Below are positions 1-6,588 of a stretch of DNA of 7,330 nucleotides, piece by piece. Position 1 is the stretch's first letter, and each line of letters begins with the position of its first letter. This DNA comes from Gammaproteobacteria bacterium (lineage in GTDB: Bacteria; Pseudomonadota; Gammaproteobacteria; Magnimaribacterales; AG-339-G14): the NCBI GenBank assembly GCA_002689405.1, contig NZFZ01000022.1, positions 28,718 through 36,047 of the forward strand, in the 5' to 3' direction. The notes below the pieces were generated by a model. It saw only the letters and a list, made by a program, of their open reading frames with translations. It was not told the DNA's origin and did no database searches. A program made the translations under genes and the position numbers.

Positions 1-405
1 GTGGTATCAAAAGATGAGAAAGAAAATGGACTTCGGGCAATTTTAAATTTTGGACATACCTTTGGACATGCTTTGGAAACCATGGGTGATAATAAGCTTT
101 ATACTCATGGGGAAGCCGTGGCATTGGGAATGTTAGCAGCGACGAAACTTTCGGAGAGTAGTGTGGATTTAGGTCCTAAAGTTTTTGATAGAGTTCATTC
201 CATAATCAAAAATACTGGCATTAAAGTAAACCTTAAGAAAAAAATAATTCCAAAAAAATTAATTGAATTGATGCAATCTGACAAAAAAAAGAATAACAGT
301 CAGCTTAATTTCATACTGCTGGAAAAAATTGGAAAGGCAAAAATTAAAAGTATCAACAATGAAGTAGAAATAGAAAGTGCTATAAAAAATAGCTTATTTT
401 ATTAG
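1..405 (+). CDS. aroB: 3-dehydroquinate synthase, C-terminal part (5' end outside window)
   Basis: This is the last 134 codons of 3-dehydroquinate synthase, which converts DAHP to 3-dehydroquinate in the second step of the cytoplasmic shikimate pathway and uses NAD+ and a divalent metal, usually zinc. The visible part begins in the conserved segment KDEKENGLRAILNFGHTFGH. The metal-binding and catalytic histidines are recognisable: the pair in GHTFGHALE (visible residues 19 and 23) and the one in HGEAVALGM (residue 36). The 17-residue distance from His19 to His36 matches what I recall for the E. coli enzyme. The rest is the lysine-rich helical C-terminal domain, ending at TAG 403-405. The family is usually about 360 residues, so roughly 225 lie upstream. 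The GTG at base 1 is an internal valine codon, not a start. No convincing terminator follows, so read-through into gltB is possible. Confidence 0.95.
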   Translation: MVSKDEKENGLRAILNFGHTFGHALETMGDNKLYTHGEAVALGMLAATKLSESSVDLGPKVFDRVHSIIKNTGIKVNLKKKIIPKKLIELMQSDKKKNNSQLNFILLEKIGKAKIKSINNEVEIESAIKNSLFY

Positions 406-416
406 CAAAAGTTATA

Positions 417-433
417 TGCACTACTTTGGTGCA
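417..433. promoter_or_regulatory. Predicted NtrC (NRI) binding site upstream of gltBD
   Basis: The bases read TGCACT-ACTTT-GGTGCA, an inverted repeat with perfect TGCAC/GTGCA arms. This closely matches the enteric NtrC consensus TGCACY-N5-GGTGCA known from the glnA control region. The site starts 12 bases after the aroB stop. Its centre (425) is about 81 bases upstream of the start point predicted for the sigma54-like element at 480-495, and it lies directly upstream of a sigma70-like -35 hexamer at 437. Phosphorylated NtrC, the nitrogen-limitation response regulator, would be the expected ligand. Only one strong copy is visible, whereas classical enhancers often have two. The function is inferred; the sequence match is direct. 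Confidence 0.72.
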
Positions 434-436
434 AAA

Positions 437-466
437 TTAAAATATATATTCTGATAAATTTATAAT
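437..466 (+). promoter_or_regulatory. Candidate sigma70 promoter for gltBD
   Basis: An exact TATAAT -10 hexamer lies at 461-466, with a weak TTAAAA -35-like hexamer (four of six consensus bases) at 437-442 and an 18-base spacer. The predicted start point is near 473-475, leaving a leader of about 85 bases before gltB. The whole region is A+T-rich, so a chance TATAAT is not negligible. The NtrC box ends three bases before the -35 element, so NtrC bound there could also interfere with this promoter, as at glnAp1 in enterics. Confidence 0.45.
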
Positions 467-479
467 TCTTCTGTATGGG

Positions 480-495
480 GGGCATATCACATGCC
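480..495 (+). promoter_or_regulatory. Candidate sigma54 -24/-12 promoter for gltBD
   Basis: The segment GGGCATATCACATGCC carries the two invariant sigma54 dinucleotides at the required distance: GG at 481-482, ten bases, then GC at 493-494. Compared with the consensus TGGCACG-N4-TTGCW it keeps GGCA and TGC but differs at several other positions. The predicted start point is about 506. The NtrC-type box 60 bases upstream makes a sigma54 promoter a sensible expectation. The caution is that this same segment is one arm of a tandem inverted-repeat element, so the match may be a by-product of that structure. Confidence 0.4.
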
Positions 496-527
496 TTAAA
501 AGTGTCGCATTGTCCATGCGTTAAAAG
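481..527. repeat. Two tandem 22-base repeats, each an inverted repeat plus TTAAAAG
   Basis: Copy 1 (481-502) is GGCAT-ATCAC-ATGCC followed by TTAAAAG. Copy 2 (506-527) is CGCAT-TGTCC-ATGCG followed by TTAAAAG. The period is 25 bases. Both copies can form a 5-base-pair hairpin with a 5-base loop, and the outermost pair is G-C in copy 1 but C-G in copy 2, a pairing-preserving difference. Four of the five loop bases differ. A third half-arm, GGCAT, follows at 528-532 without its partner. The element could be a double operator for a dimeric regulator or a pair of RNA hairpins in the gltB leader. I do not recognise the family. Confidence 0.6.
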
Positions 528-534
528 GGCATGT
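489..534 (+). other. Alternative long-range hairpin in the gltB leader
   Basis: Bases 489-497 (ACATGCCTT) can pair with 526-534 (AGGGCATGT) as a 9-pair stem with one G-U wobble. It would enclose the second small hairpin (506-510 with 516-520). This pairing uses the ATGCC arm of the first small hairpin, so the two folds exclude each other. The stem ends seven bases before the A/G-rich ribosome-binding region at 541-552, and neither fold sequesters that region. Only a transcript starting upstream of 489, such as from the sigma70-like promoter, would contain it. A regulatory role is inference. Confidence 0.3.
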
Positions 535-540
535 TACTAA

Positions 541-552
541 AGGAAAAGTAGG
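541..552 (+). promoter_or_regulatory. Ribosome-binding region deciding the gltB start
   Basis: The segment AGGAAAAGTAGG holds two Shine-Dalgarno-like cores. AGG at 550-552 stands six bases before the GTG at 559, a good distance for that start. AGGA at 541-544 is 14 bases from the GTG but 10 from an out-of-frame ATG at 555. The spacing of the nearer core and the uninterrupted gltB frame favour GTG 559. Confidence 0.5.
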
Positions 553-558
553 TAATGT

Positions 559-3500
559 GTGCTGAAAAAAAATATTAAAAATTTAGAAATTAGGCCAAAG
601 AAAAAAGGCCTTTATGATCCAGAATTTGAAAAAGATTCTTGTGGTGTCGGTCTTGTTGCAAACATCAAGGGTATCCCTTCTAGGGAAATCATGGATGATG
701 CTTACATCATCAATTCCAGAATGGACCACAGAGGAGGTTGTGGTTTTGAAGAAAATACGGGAGATGGTGCAGGAATTCTCATAGCTCTGCCTCATGAATT
801 TTTTAAAGAAGAGACAAAAAAACTCAAGATCAATCTTCCTGATAAAGGAAAATATGCCGTAGGAAATATTTTTTTACCGCAAAAAAAATCCGAAAAAAAT
901 TTCTGCAAAAAAACTATTGAAGATGTTTTAAAAAAAGAAAAACTAGAATTATTGGGCTGGCGAAAAGTTCCAATTGATTCTACAAAAGCAGATATCGGAC
1001 CAGCCGCTTTGGATTGCAAGCCAGAAATTGAACAAGTTTTTATCAAGGCGCCAAAGAATATCGATCAAAATAATTTTGAAAAGCAACTCTATCTAGTAAG
1101 AAAAATATTTACTAAAAAATTAAGACAGGAAAGTAATCTTTCCCAAGCTTTGATGTTTTATGCATGTAGCCTGTCTTCGAGATTAATTGTTTATAAGGGC
1201 ATGCTAACACCCTCTCAACTTTTTCCTTTTTTTCCAGACTTAGAAGATAAGACTTTTGAAACCCATCTTGCGATGGTGCACTCAAGATTTAGTACAAATA
1301 CTTTTCCTTCCTGGGACAGAGCTCAACCTTGTAGATATATGTGTCACAACGGAGAAATAAATACTTTAAAAGGAAACATGAACCTCATGCAGTCTAGGCA
1401 AGGAAAGGCATCTAGCGATTTATATAAGAATAAATTAAATAAACTTTTTCCAATAGCTGAGCCAGATTGCTCAGATTCAGGTAGTTTTGATAATGTTTTA
1501 GAGCTCCTGATCATGACTGGCAGAAAGCTACCCGAGGCTGTGATGATGATGATTCCTGAGGCATGGCAAAACGATAAGAACATGTCAAAGGCCAAAAAAG
1601 ATTTTTATCAATATTCTTCTTCTTTGATGGAGCCATGGGATGGTCCAGCTTCGATCGTTTTTACAGATGGCACGCAAGTTGGAGCGGTTTTAGATAGAAA
1701 TGGCCTCAGGCCCAGTAGGTTTTATGTCACTGACAACGATAAGGTAATTATGGCATCTGAAGTTGGTGTTCTGGAAGTTGAGCCTAAAACAGTCTTAAGA
1801 AAAGGCAGACTGCAGCCAGGTAGGATGTTTTTAATTGACTTTGACAAAGGAAAATTAATTTCTGACGAAGAAATAAAAAAAGAAGTAGCTAATCAACATC
1901 CTTACGGAGATTGGAATAGTAAGCAAATTATTGAATTAGATAGTTTGCCTCATAGATCAAAAAAATATGCGGTTTCGGATTTGATTTCAAAAATGAAAGC
2001 TTTTGGATATACAACTGAGACTCTGGAATTCATGTTGCTTCCTTTGGTAACAGAGTTGAGAGATCCCTTAGGGTCTATGGGAAATGATGCAGCGCTTGCT
2101 TGTTTATCTGATAAGCCTAGGATGATTTACGATTACTTCAAGCAACTATTTGCACAAATTACAAATCCCCCAATAGACTCAATACGAGAAGAAATCATTA
2201 TGTCTTTGGAATGCTTGATTGGTCCTGAAGGCAACCTTCTTTCTACAGTCGAAAACAACGTTAAAAGATTAAGACTAGATCACCCTATCCTCTCCAATCA
2301 AGAACTGGAAAAAATAAGATCAATCAAGACTAAAGGATACAAATCAAAAACCATAGATATCACCTACAAAAAAAGTTTGGGGGAAAAAGGACTGACAAAG
2401 GCTTTGGATAAAATTTGTAAAGAATCTTTAAAAGCAATCGATGATGGATACTCATTTATAATTCTCTCTGATAAAAACATTGCTTCAGATAAATTAGCTT
2501 TAAGCACCCTTCTTGCCTGTTCAACAGTTCATAATTATTTAGTCAAAAAAGAGAAAAGAACTCAAATAGGTATTGTTTTAGAGTCCGGCGAAGCTAGGGA
2601 AGTTCACCATCATTGTTTGTTGATAGGTTATGGAGCTGACGCAATAAATCCTTATTTAGCCTTTGCTGTTCTGGAAAAATCTTTAGAAGATGGAGTTTTG
2701 GAAGATAAAAATCTGAATAATTCTTCTGATCTTGTTAAAGCCTATAAAAAAGGTGTGGCTAAAGGGATGTTAAAGGTCATGGCAAAAATGGGAATTTCTA
2801 CCTTGCAATCTTACAAGGGAGCCCAGATCTTTGAAGCTGTAGGACTTTCAGATGAAATCATTGAAAAGTCCTTTCCTGGAACTCCAAGTAGAGTACAGGG
2901 TGTAACTTTCGATATCTTGTCTGAAGAAATGGAAAGACGCCACCTGATGGGTTTTCCTGAAAATCTAGAAAACAATGTTACTTCATTGCCAAATCCTGGA
3001 GATTTTCATTGGAGAAATGGCGGAGATTCTCATATGTGGGATCCTAAATCCATTTCAGCTCTTCAAATTGCAGCAAGAAATAATGATGAGTCGGCATACT
3101 GGAACTTCTCAAATCATGCCAATGAAGAAACTACGAAGAATAGTACTTTGAGAGGCTTGATGAAGTTTAAATTTTCAAAGAATCCTATTCCTCTAGATAA
3201 AGTAGAACCAGAAAAAGAGATTGTAAAAAGATTTGCTACAGGAGCGATGTCTCTTGGATCAATATCAACCGAAGCTCACGAATCGTTAGCTCTTGCCATG
3301 AATAAATTAGGTGGAAAATCTAATACTGGCGAAGGCGGAGAAGATCCAATCAGATTTAAACCTCTTGAAGATGGTAGTTCTAAAAGATCCGCAATCAAAC
3401 AAGTGGCTTCAGGTAGGTTTGGAGTCACCATGTGGTATTTAACAAATGCTGATGAATTGCAAATCAAAATAGCGCAAGGTGCAAAGCCTGGAGAAGGTGG

Positions 3501-5118
3501 AGAACTTCCTGGCACAAAGGTTGATAAATACATAGCTAAAATTAGACATTCGACACCAGGGGTCGGATTAATCAGTCCTCCTCCACACCATGATATTTAT
3601 TCAATAGAAGATATTGCTCAGTTAATACATGATTTAAAAAATGCCAATAGAAGCTCAAGAATTAGCGTAAAACTAGTCTCAGAAATTGGTGTTGGAACTA
3701 TTGCCGCTGGAGTTGTGAAAGCAAAGACTGATCATCTGGTGATCGCTGGACATGATGGTGGTACAGGCGCTTCACCCCTAACCTCTATCAAACATGCTGG
3801 GCTTCCTTGGGAACTAGGAATTGCAGAAACTCACCAAACTCTGGTCATGAATAACTTAAGATCAAGAGTTGTTCTGCAAACCGATGGTCAGCTTAAAACC
3901 GGACGAGATGTGGCTGTAGCTGCCATATTAGGCGCTGAAGAATTTGGCTTTTCTACTGCTCCGCTTGTAACCTTGGGATGTATTATGATGAGAAAGTGTC
4001 ATCTCAATACCTGCCCTGTAGGAATCGCTACCCAAGACAAAGAGCTTAGAAAGAAATTTAAAGGTAGTCCAGAGAATGTCGTAAATTACCTCTTTATGGT
4101 GGCAAAAGAATTAAGAATGATCATGGCAAATCTTGGTATAACTAAATTAGATGATTTGATTGGTAGAGTTGATCTTCTCGAAATGGATAAAGCTATAGAT
4201 CACTGGAAAAGAGATGGATTGGATCTATCAAAAATTCTTTCCCCTGCCGAAATAATCTACAAAGATACCGAGGTCTTCAATACTCAAAAGCAGAATCACA
4301 ACTTAGAAAAATCTCTTGATATTAAATTGCTCAAAAAAATCAAGAATCACATCAAAACAAAAAAAAGAATTGTTATTGATTCTAAGATAGGAAATACCAA
4401 TCGCGTGTTTGGCACAATCATTTCCAACGAAGTAGCTAAATCTTGGGGAGCTGCTGGCTTACCCAATGATACCTTGAAATTTAATCTCACTGGATCAGCA
4501 GGGCAAAGTTTTGGAGCATGGGCAACCAAAGGTATGACTCTTTCCTTAGAAGGTGACGCAAATGATTATGTAGGTAAAGGTTTGTCAGGAGGCAAATTAA
4601 TAATCTATCCTCCAGCTGATAGTAGTTTCATTCCAAATGAAAATATAATTTTAGGTAATGTTGCGCTTTATGGAGCAACTGATGGTGAAGCTTACTTTAG
4701 AGGAATAGCTGCGGAAAGATTTTGCGTTAGAAATAGTGGCGCAAAAGTAGTTGTAGAAGGAATTGGAGATCACGGCTGTGAATATATGACAGGAGGAAGA
4801 GCAGTAATCTTGGGTTCTACTGGTAGAAATTTTGGTGCTGGAATGAGCGGAGGTATAGCTTACGTTTACGATCCAAAAAACAATTTTAAAAAGAATTGCA
4901 ACATGAGTACTTTCGATTTAGAAAAACTTGTTATAAACGAAGATAAAGAAGAATTAAAAACCCTTATCTCAAATCACTATAGATATACTAAGTCAGATGT
5001 CGCTGAAAAGATTTTGTCTAATTGGAATAAGGAACTTGGTAACTTTAAGAAAGTTATGCCGATCGACTTCAAAAGAGTACTTATGGAAGCAAATAATCAA
5101 AAATTAAAAGCAAGCTAA
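559..5118 (+). CDS. gltB: Glutamate synthase (NADPH), large (alpha) subunit
   Basis: The 1519-residue large subunit of GOGAT hydrolyses glutamine and uses the ammonia to aminate 2-oxoglutarate, the main ammonia-assimilation route together with glutamine synthetase. Length fits the family. A class II amidotransferase domain (about 28-430) starts at Cys28 in DSCGVG, implying removal of a 27-residue lysine-rich propeptide. Other amidotransferase motifs are HSRFSTNT (241-248), CHNGEIN (262-268) and LDRNGLRP (378-385). A central domain follows (about 470-760; GSMGND at 505-510). The FMN-binding synthase domain (about 800-1200) has GEGGEDP (924-930), GEGGELPG (978-985) and 3Fe-4S cysteines 1141, 1147 and 1152 (C-x5-C-x4-C). 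A C-terminal glycine-rich beta-helix domain spans about 1260-1490. GTG is chosen as start because an in-frame TAA lies at 553-555 and the next in-frame ATG (691) would remove Cys28. The stop overlaps the gltD start by one base. Confidence 0.98.
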   Translation: MLKKNIKNLEIRPKKKGLYDPEFEKDSCGVGLVANIKGIPSREIMDDAYIINSRMDHRGGCGFEENTGDGAGILIALPHEFFKEETKKLKINLPDKGKYAVGNIFLPQKKSEKNFCKKTIEDVLKKEKLELLGWRKVPIDSTKADIGPAALDCKPEIEQVFIKAPKNIDQNNFEKQLYLVRKIFTKKLRQESNLSQALMFYACSLSSRLIVYKGMLTPSQLFPFFPDLEDKTFETHLAMVHSRFSTNTFPSWDRAQPCRYMCHNGEINTLKGNMNLMQSRQGKASSDLYKNKLNKLFPIAEPDCSDSGSFDNVLELLIMTGRKLPEAVMMMIPEAWQNDKNMSKAKKDFYQYSSSLMEPWDGPASIVFTDGTQVGAVLDRNGLRPSRFYVTDNDKVIMASEVGVLEVEPKTVLRKGRLQPGRMFLIDFDKGKLISDEEIKKEVANQHPYGDWNSKQIIELDSLPHRSKKYAVSDLISKMKAFGYTTETLEFMLLPLVTELRDPLGSMGNDAALACLSDKPRMIYDYFKQLFAQITNPPIDSIREEIIMSLECLIGPEGNLLSTVENNVKRLRLDHPILSNQELEKIRSIKTKGYKSKTIDITYKKSLGEKGLTKALDKICKESLKAIDDGYSFIILSDKNIASDKLALSTLLACSTVHNYLVKKEKRTQIGIVLESGEAREVHHHCLLIGYGADAINPYLAFAVLEKSLEDGVLEDKNLNNSSDLVKAYKKGVAKGMLKVMAKMGISTLQSYKGAQIFEAVGLSDEIIEKSFPGTPSRVQGVTFDILSEEMERRHLMGFPENLENNVTSLPNPGDFHWRNGGDSHMWDPKSISALQIAARNNDESAYWNFSNHANEETTKNSTLRGLMKFKFSKNPIPLDKVEPEKEIVKRFATGAMSLGSISTEAHESLALAMNKLGGKSNTGEGGEDPIRFKPLEDGSSKRSAIKQVASGRFGVTMWYLTNADELQIKIAQGAKPGEGGELPGTKVDKYIAKIRHSTPGVGLISPPPHHDIYSIEDIAQLIHDLKNANRSSRISVKLVSEIGVGTIAAGVVKAKTDHLVIAGHDGGTGASPLTSIKHAGLPWELGIAETHQTLVMNNLRSRVVLQTDGQLKTGRDVAVAAILGAEEFGFSTAPLVTLGCIMMRKCHLNTCPVGIATQDKELRKKFKGSPENVVNYLFMVAKELRMIMANLGITKLDDLIGRVDLLEMDKAIDHWKRDGLDLSKILSPAEIIYKDTEVFNTQKQNHNLEKSLDIKLLKKIKNHIKTKKRIVIDSKIGNTNRVFGTIISNEVAKSWGAAGLPNDTLKFNLTGSAGQSFGAWATKGMTLSLEGDANDYVGKGLSGGKLIIYPPADSSFIPNENIILGNVALYGATDGEAYFRGIAAERFCVRNSGAKVVVEGIGDHGCEYMTGGRAVILGSTGRNFGAGMSGGIAYVYDPKNNFKKNCNMSTFDLEKLVINEDKEELKTLISNHYRYTKSDVAEKILSNWNKELGNFKKVMPIDFKRVLMEANNQKLKAS

Positions 5119-6569
5119 TGGGTAAAGTAACAGGATTTAAAGAATTCGAAAGGGAAGTTGAGCCTTACCGAAGTCCCAAGAAAAGAGTATTGGATTTCAA
5201 AGAAATTTACACCGATCACGATGAATCGCTTTTAAACACTCAGGCATCAAGATGTATGAATTGTGGAGTGCCATTTTGTCAATCCGGAGAAGGCTGTCCT
5301 GTTTATAACTTGATTCCAGAATGGAATGATCTGGTATATAACGAAAAGTGGGAAGAAGCATTTGCTAGACTTTTAAAAACCAATAATTTTCCAGAAGTTA
5401 CAGGTAGAGTTTGTCCTGCAGTATGCGAAGGCGCTTGTGTTTTAGGCATAACAGAAACTCCAGTTACCATTAAAAATCTGGAATTTGCAATTGCTGACAA
5501 GGGGATCGAATCGGGTTGGATAAAACCTGTTATTCCTAAAAAAAGAACCAATAAAAAAATAGCCATTGTTGGTTCAGGTCCTGCGGGTCTATCTGCCGCT
5601 CAACAGCTTAATAGTGTTGGTCACTCCATAAACGTTTATGAAAGAGCAGACAGAATTGGTGGTCTCATGATGTATGGAATCCCTAATATGAAGCTAGATA
5701 AGTCCATCATAGATATGCGAGTGGATATCATGGAAGAAGAAGGAATAAAGTTTCACACCAATTGTGACGTTGGTGGCAAAGGAAATAACTCTGTATCGAT
5801 GGAAAAACTTATCAAAGAAAATGATATTGTTTTGCTCACTACAGGAGCAACCAAACCAAGAGATTTACCTATTAAGAATAGAGATGGTGAAGGTGTCTAT
5901 TTTGCTATGGAGTTTTTGGGTCAAAATACCAAAAGTCTTTTGGACAGTGATTTGAAAGACGATAGTTTTATCAATGCTAAAAATAAAGATGTAATTGTTA
6001 TTGGTGGTGGAGATACCGGTAACGACTGTCTCGGTACATCACTCAGACATGGTTGTAAAAGCCTTACCAATTTTGAAATACTTCCTGAACTGCCAAAAGA
6101 AAGATTGGATAAAAATCCGTGGCCTATCTTTCCTAGGGTATACAAAGTTGATTATGGTCATGAAGAATCCAGAGAAGTATTTGGTAAAGATCCCAGAGAA
6201 TATTCAGTTTCTGGAAAAGAGTTTTTGAGAGACAAAAATGGAAAACTCACTGGAATTAAAACTGTAAAAGTTGATAAAGACTTTAAAGAAATCAAAGGAA
6301 CAGAAAAAATTTGGAAGGCTGATTTAATCTTCTTGGCAATGGGCTTTCTTGGACCTGAGGACTACCTTAATAAAAAATTAAAGTTGAAATTAGATGAAAG
6401 GTCTAATTTCAAGGCAGAACATAACATCCACCAAACTTCTCATCCAAAGGTCTTTGCAGCTGGTGACTGTCGTAGAGGTCAGTCTTTAGTTGTTTGGGCT
6501 ATCAATGAGGGACGAGCTGCAGCTCGAGAAATAGATAAAAAGATTATGGGTAAAACTACCCTAGACTAG
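5118..6569 (+). CDS. gltD: Glutamate synthase (NADPH), small (beta) subunit
   Basis: The 483-residue small subunit oxidises NADPH and feeds electrons through FAD and 4Fe-4S clusters to the FMN of GltB in the cytoplasmic GOGAT complex. The N-terminal region carries cysteines 46, 49, 54 and 60 (C-x2-C-x4-C-x5-CP) and a second group at 99, 103 and 107 in RVCPAVCEGAC. An FAD-binding GSGPAG motif is at 152-157, an NADPH-binding GGGDTGND motif starts at 296, and the closing FAD-contact motif GDCRRGQS starts at 449. Length is close to the roughly 470 residues of the E. coli protein. The ATG shares its A with the gltB TAA (TAATG) and has only a weak A/G-rich stretch upstream, so translation probably depends on ribosomes finishing gltB. 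The motifs also occur in related oxidoreductases (PreT and NfnB-like), but adjacency to gltB settles the call. The 3' end converges with tesB, overlapping it by four bases. Confidence 0.97.
   Translation: MGKVTGFKEFEREVEPYRSPKKRVLDFKEIYTDHDESLLNTQASRCMNCGVPFCQSGEGCPVYNLIPEWNDLVYNEKWEEAFARLLKTNNFPEVTGRVCPAVCEGACVLGITETPVTIKNLEFAIADKGIESGWIKPVIPKKRTNKKIAIVGSGPAGLSAAQQLNSVGHSINVYERADRIGGLMMYGIPNMKLDKSIIDMRVDIMEEEGIKFHTNCDVGGKGNNSVSMEKLIKENDIVLLTTGATKPRDLPIKNRDGEGVYFAMEFLGQNTKSLLDSDLKDDSFINAKNKDVIVIGGGDTGNDCLGTSLRHGCKSLTNFEILPELPKERLDKNPWPIFPRVYKVDYGHEESREVFGKDPREYSVSGKEFLRDKNGKLTGIKTVKVDKDFKEIKGTEKIWKADLIFLAMGFLGPEDYLNKKLKLKLDERSNFKAEHNIHQTSHPKVFAAGDCRRGQSLVVWAINEGRAAAREIDKKIMGKTTLD
6537..6561 (-). 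terminator. Candidate terminator for tesB, inside the gltD 3' end
   Basis: Read on the minus strand, just past the tesB stop, GGGTA-GTTT-TACCC (plus 6561 down to 6548) forms a perfect 5-pair hairpin with a 4-base loop. A run of five T lies about six bases later (plus 6541-6537). The stem is short and the T run is not directly attached, so this is a weak intrinsic terminator at best. It lies wholly in gltD codons, and codon choice alone could produce it. Confidence 0.3.
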
Positions 6570-6588
6570 GTCTTCTTAGTCTTTATTT
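6563..6588 (+). terminator. Candidate terminator for gltBD, spanning the gltD stop
   Basis: Bases 6563-6569 (AGACTAG) pair with 6576-6582 (TTAGTCT) as a 7-pair stem with one G-U wobble and a 6-base loop. The T-rich tail TTTATTT starts at the end of the stem (6582-6588). The gltD stop codon is part of the stem, and the downstream arm and tail lie in the last codons of tesB on the other strand. The stem is A+T-rich and weak. No better terminator is visible after gltD. Confidence 0.3.

Noticed and set aside
1..3. GTG at base 1 as the start of a short aroB-like protein.
   Set aside because: The conserved core of 3-dehydroquinate synthase is already under way at base 1, so this is an internal valine codon cut by the window edge.
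386..400. AAAATA-GCT-TATTTT inverted repeat at the end of aroB as a terminator.
   Set aside because: The stem is all A/T with a 3-base loop and has no distinct T tract. It is expected by chance in such A+T-rich sequence.
520..556. Resemblance of the gltB leader to the glutamine (glnA) riboswitch, whose conserved GGAAGUAGG is echoed by GGAAAAGTAGG at 542-552.
   Set aside because: Two extra A residues interrupt the motif, the conserved CGUUCA segment is not present as such, and the expected three-stem junction is not evident. The A/G-rich stretch is better read as the ribosome-binding site. A covariance-model search of 440-575 against the Rfam glnA and Downstream-peptide models would decide it.
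3276..3533. Minus-strand open frame inside gltB, representative of several such frames in gltB and gltD.
   Set aside because: It is the reverse shadow of conserved FMN-domain codons, has no recognisable domain and no credible ribosome-binding site, and overlaps a fully conserved gene.
6513..6526. Perfect 14-base palindrome CGAGCTGCAGCTCG.
   Set aside because: It encodes the RAAAR stretch of the conserved C-terminal motif of GltD (EGRAAAREID), has no T run on either strand, and is explained by coding constraint.
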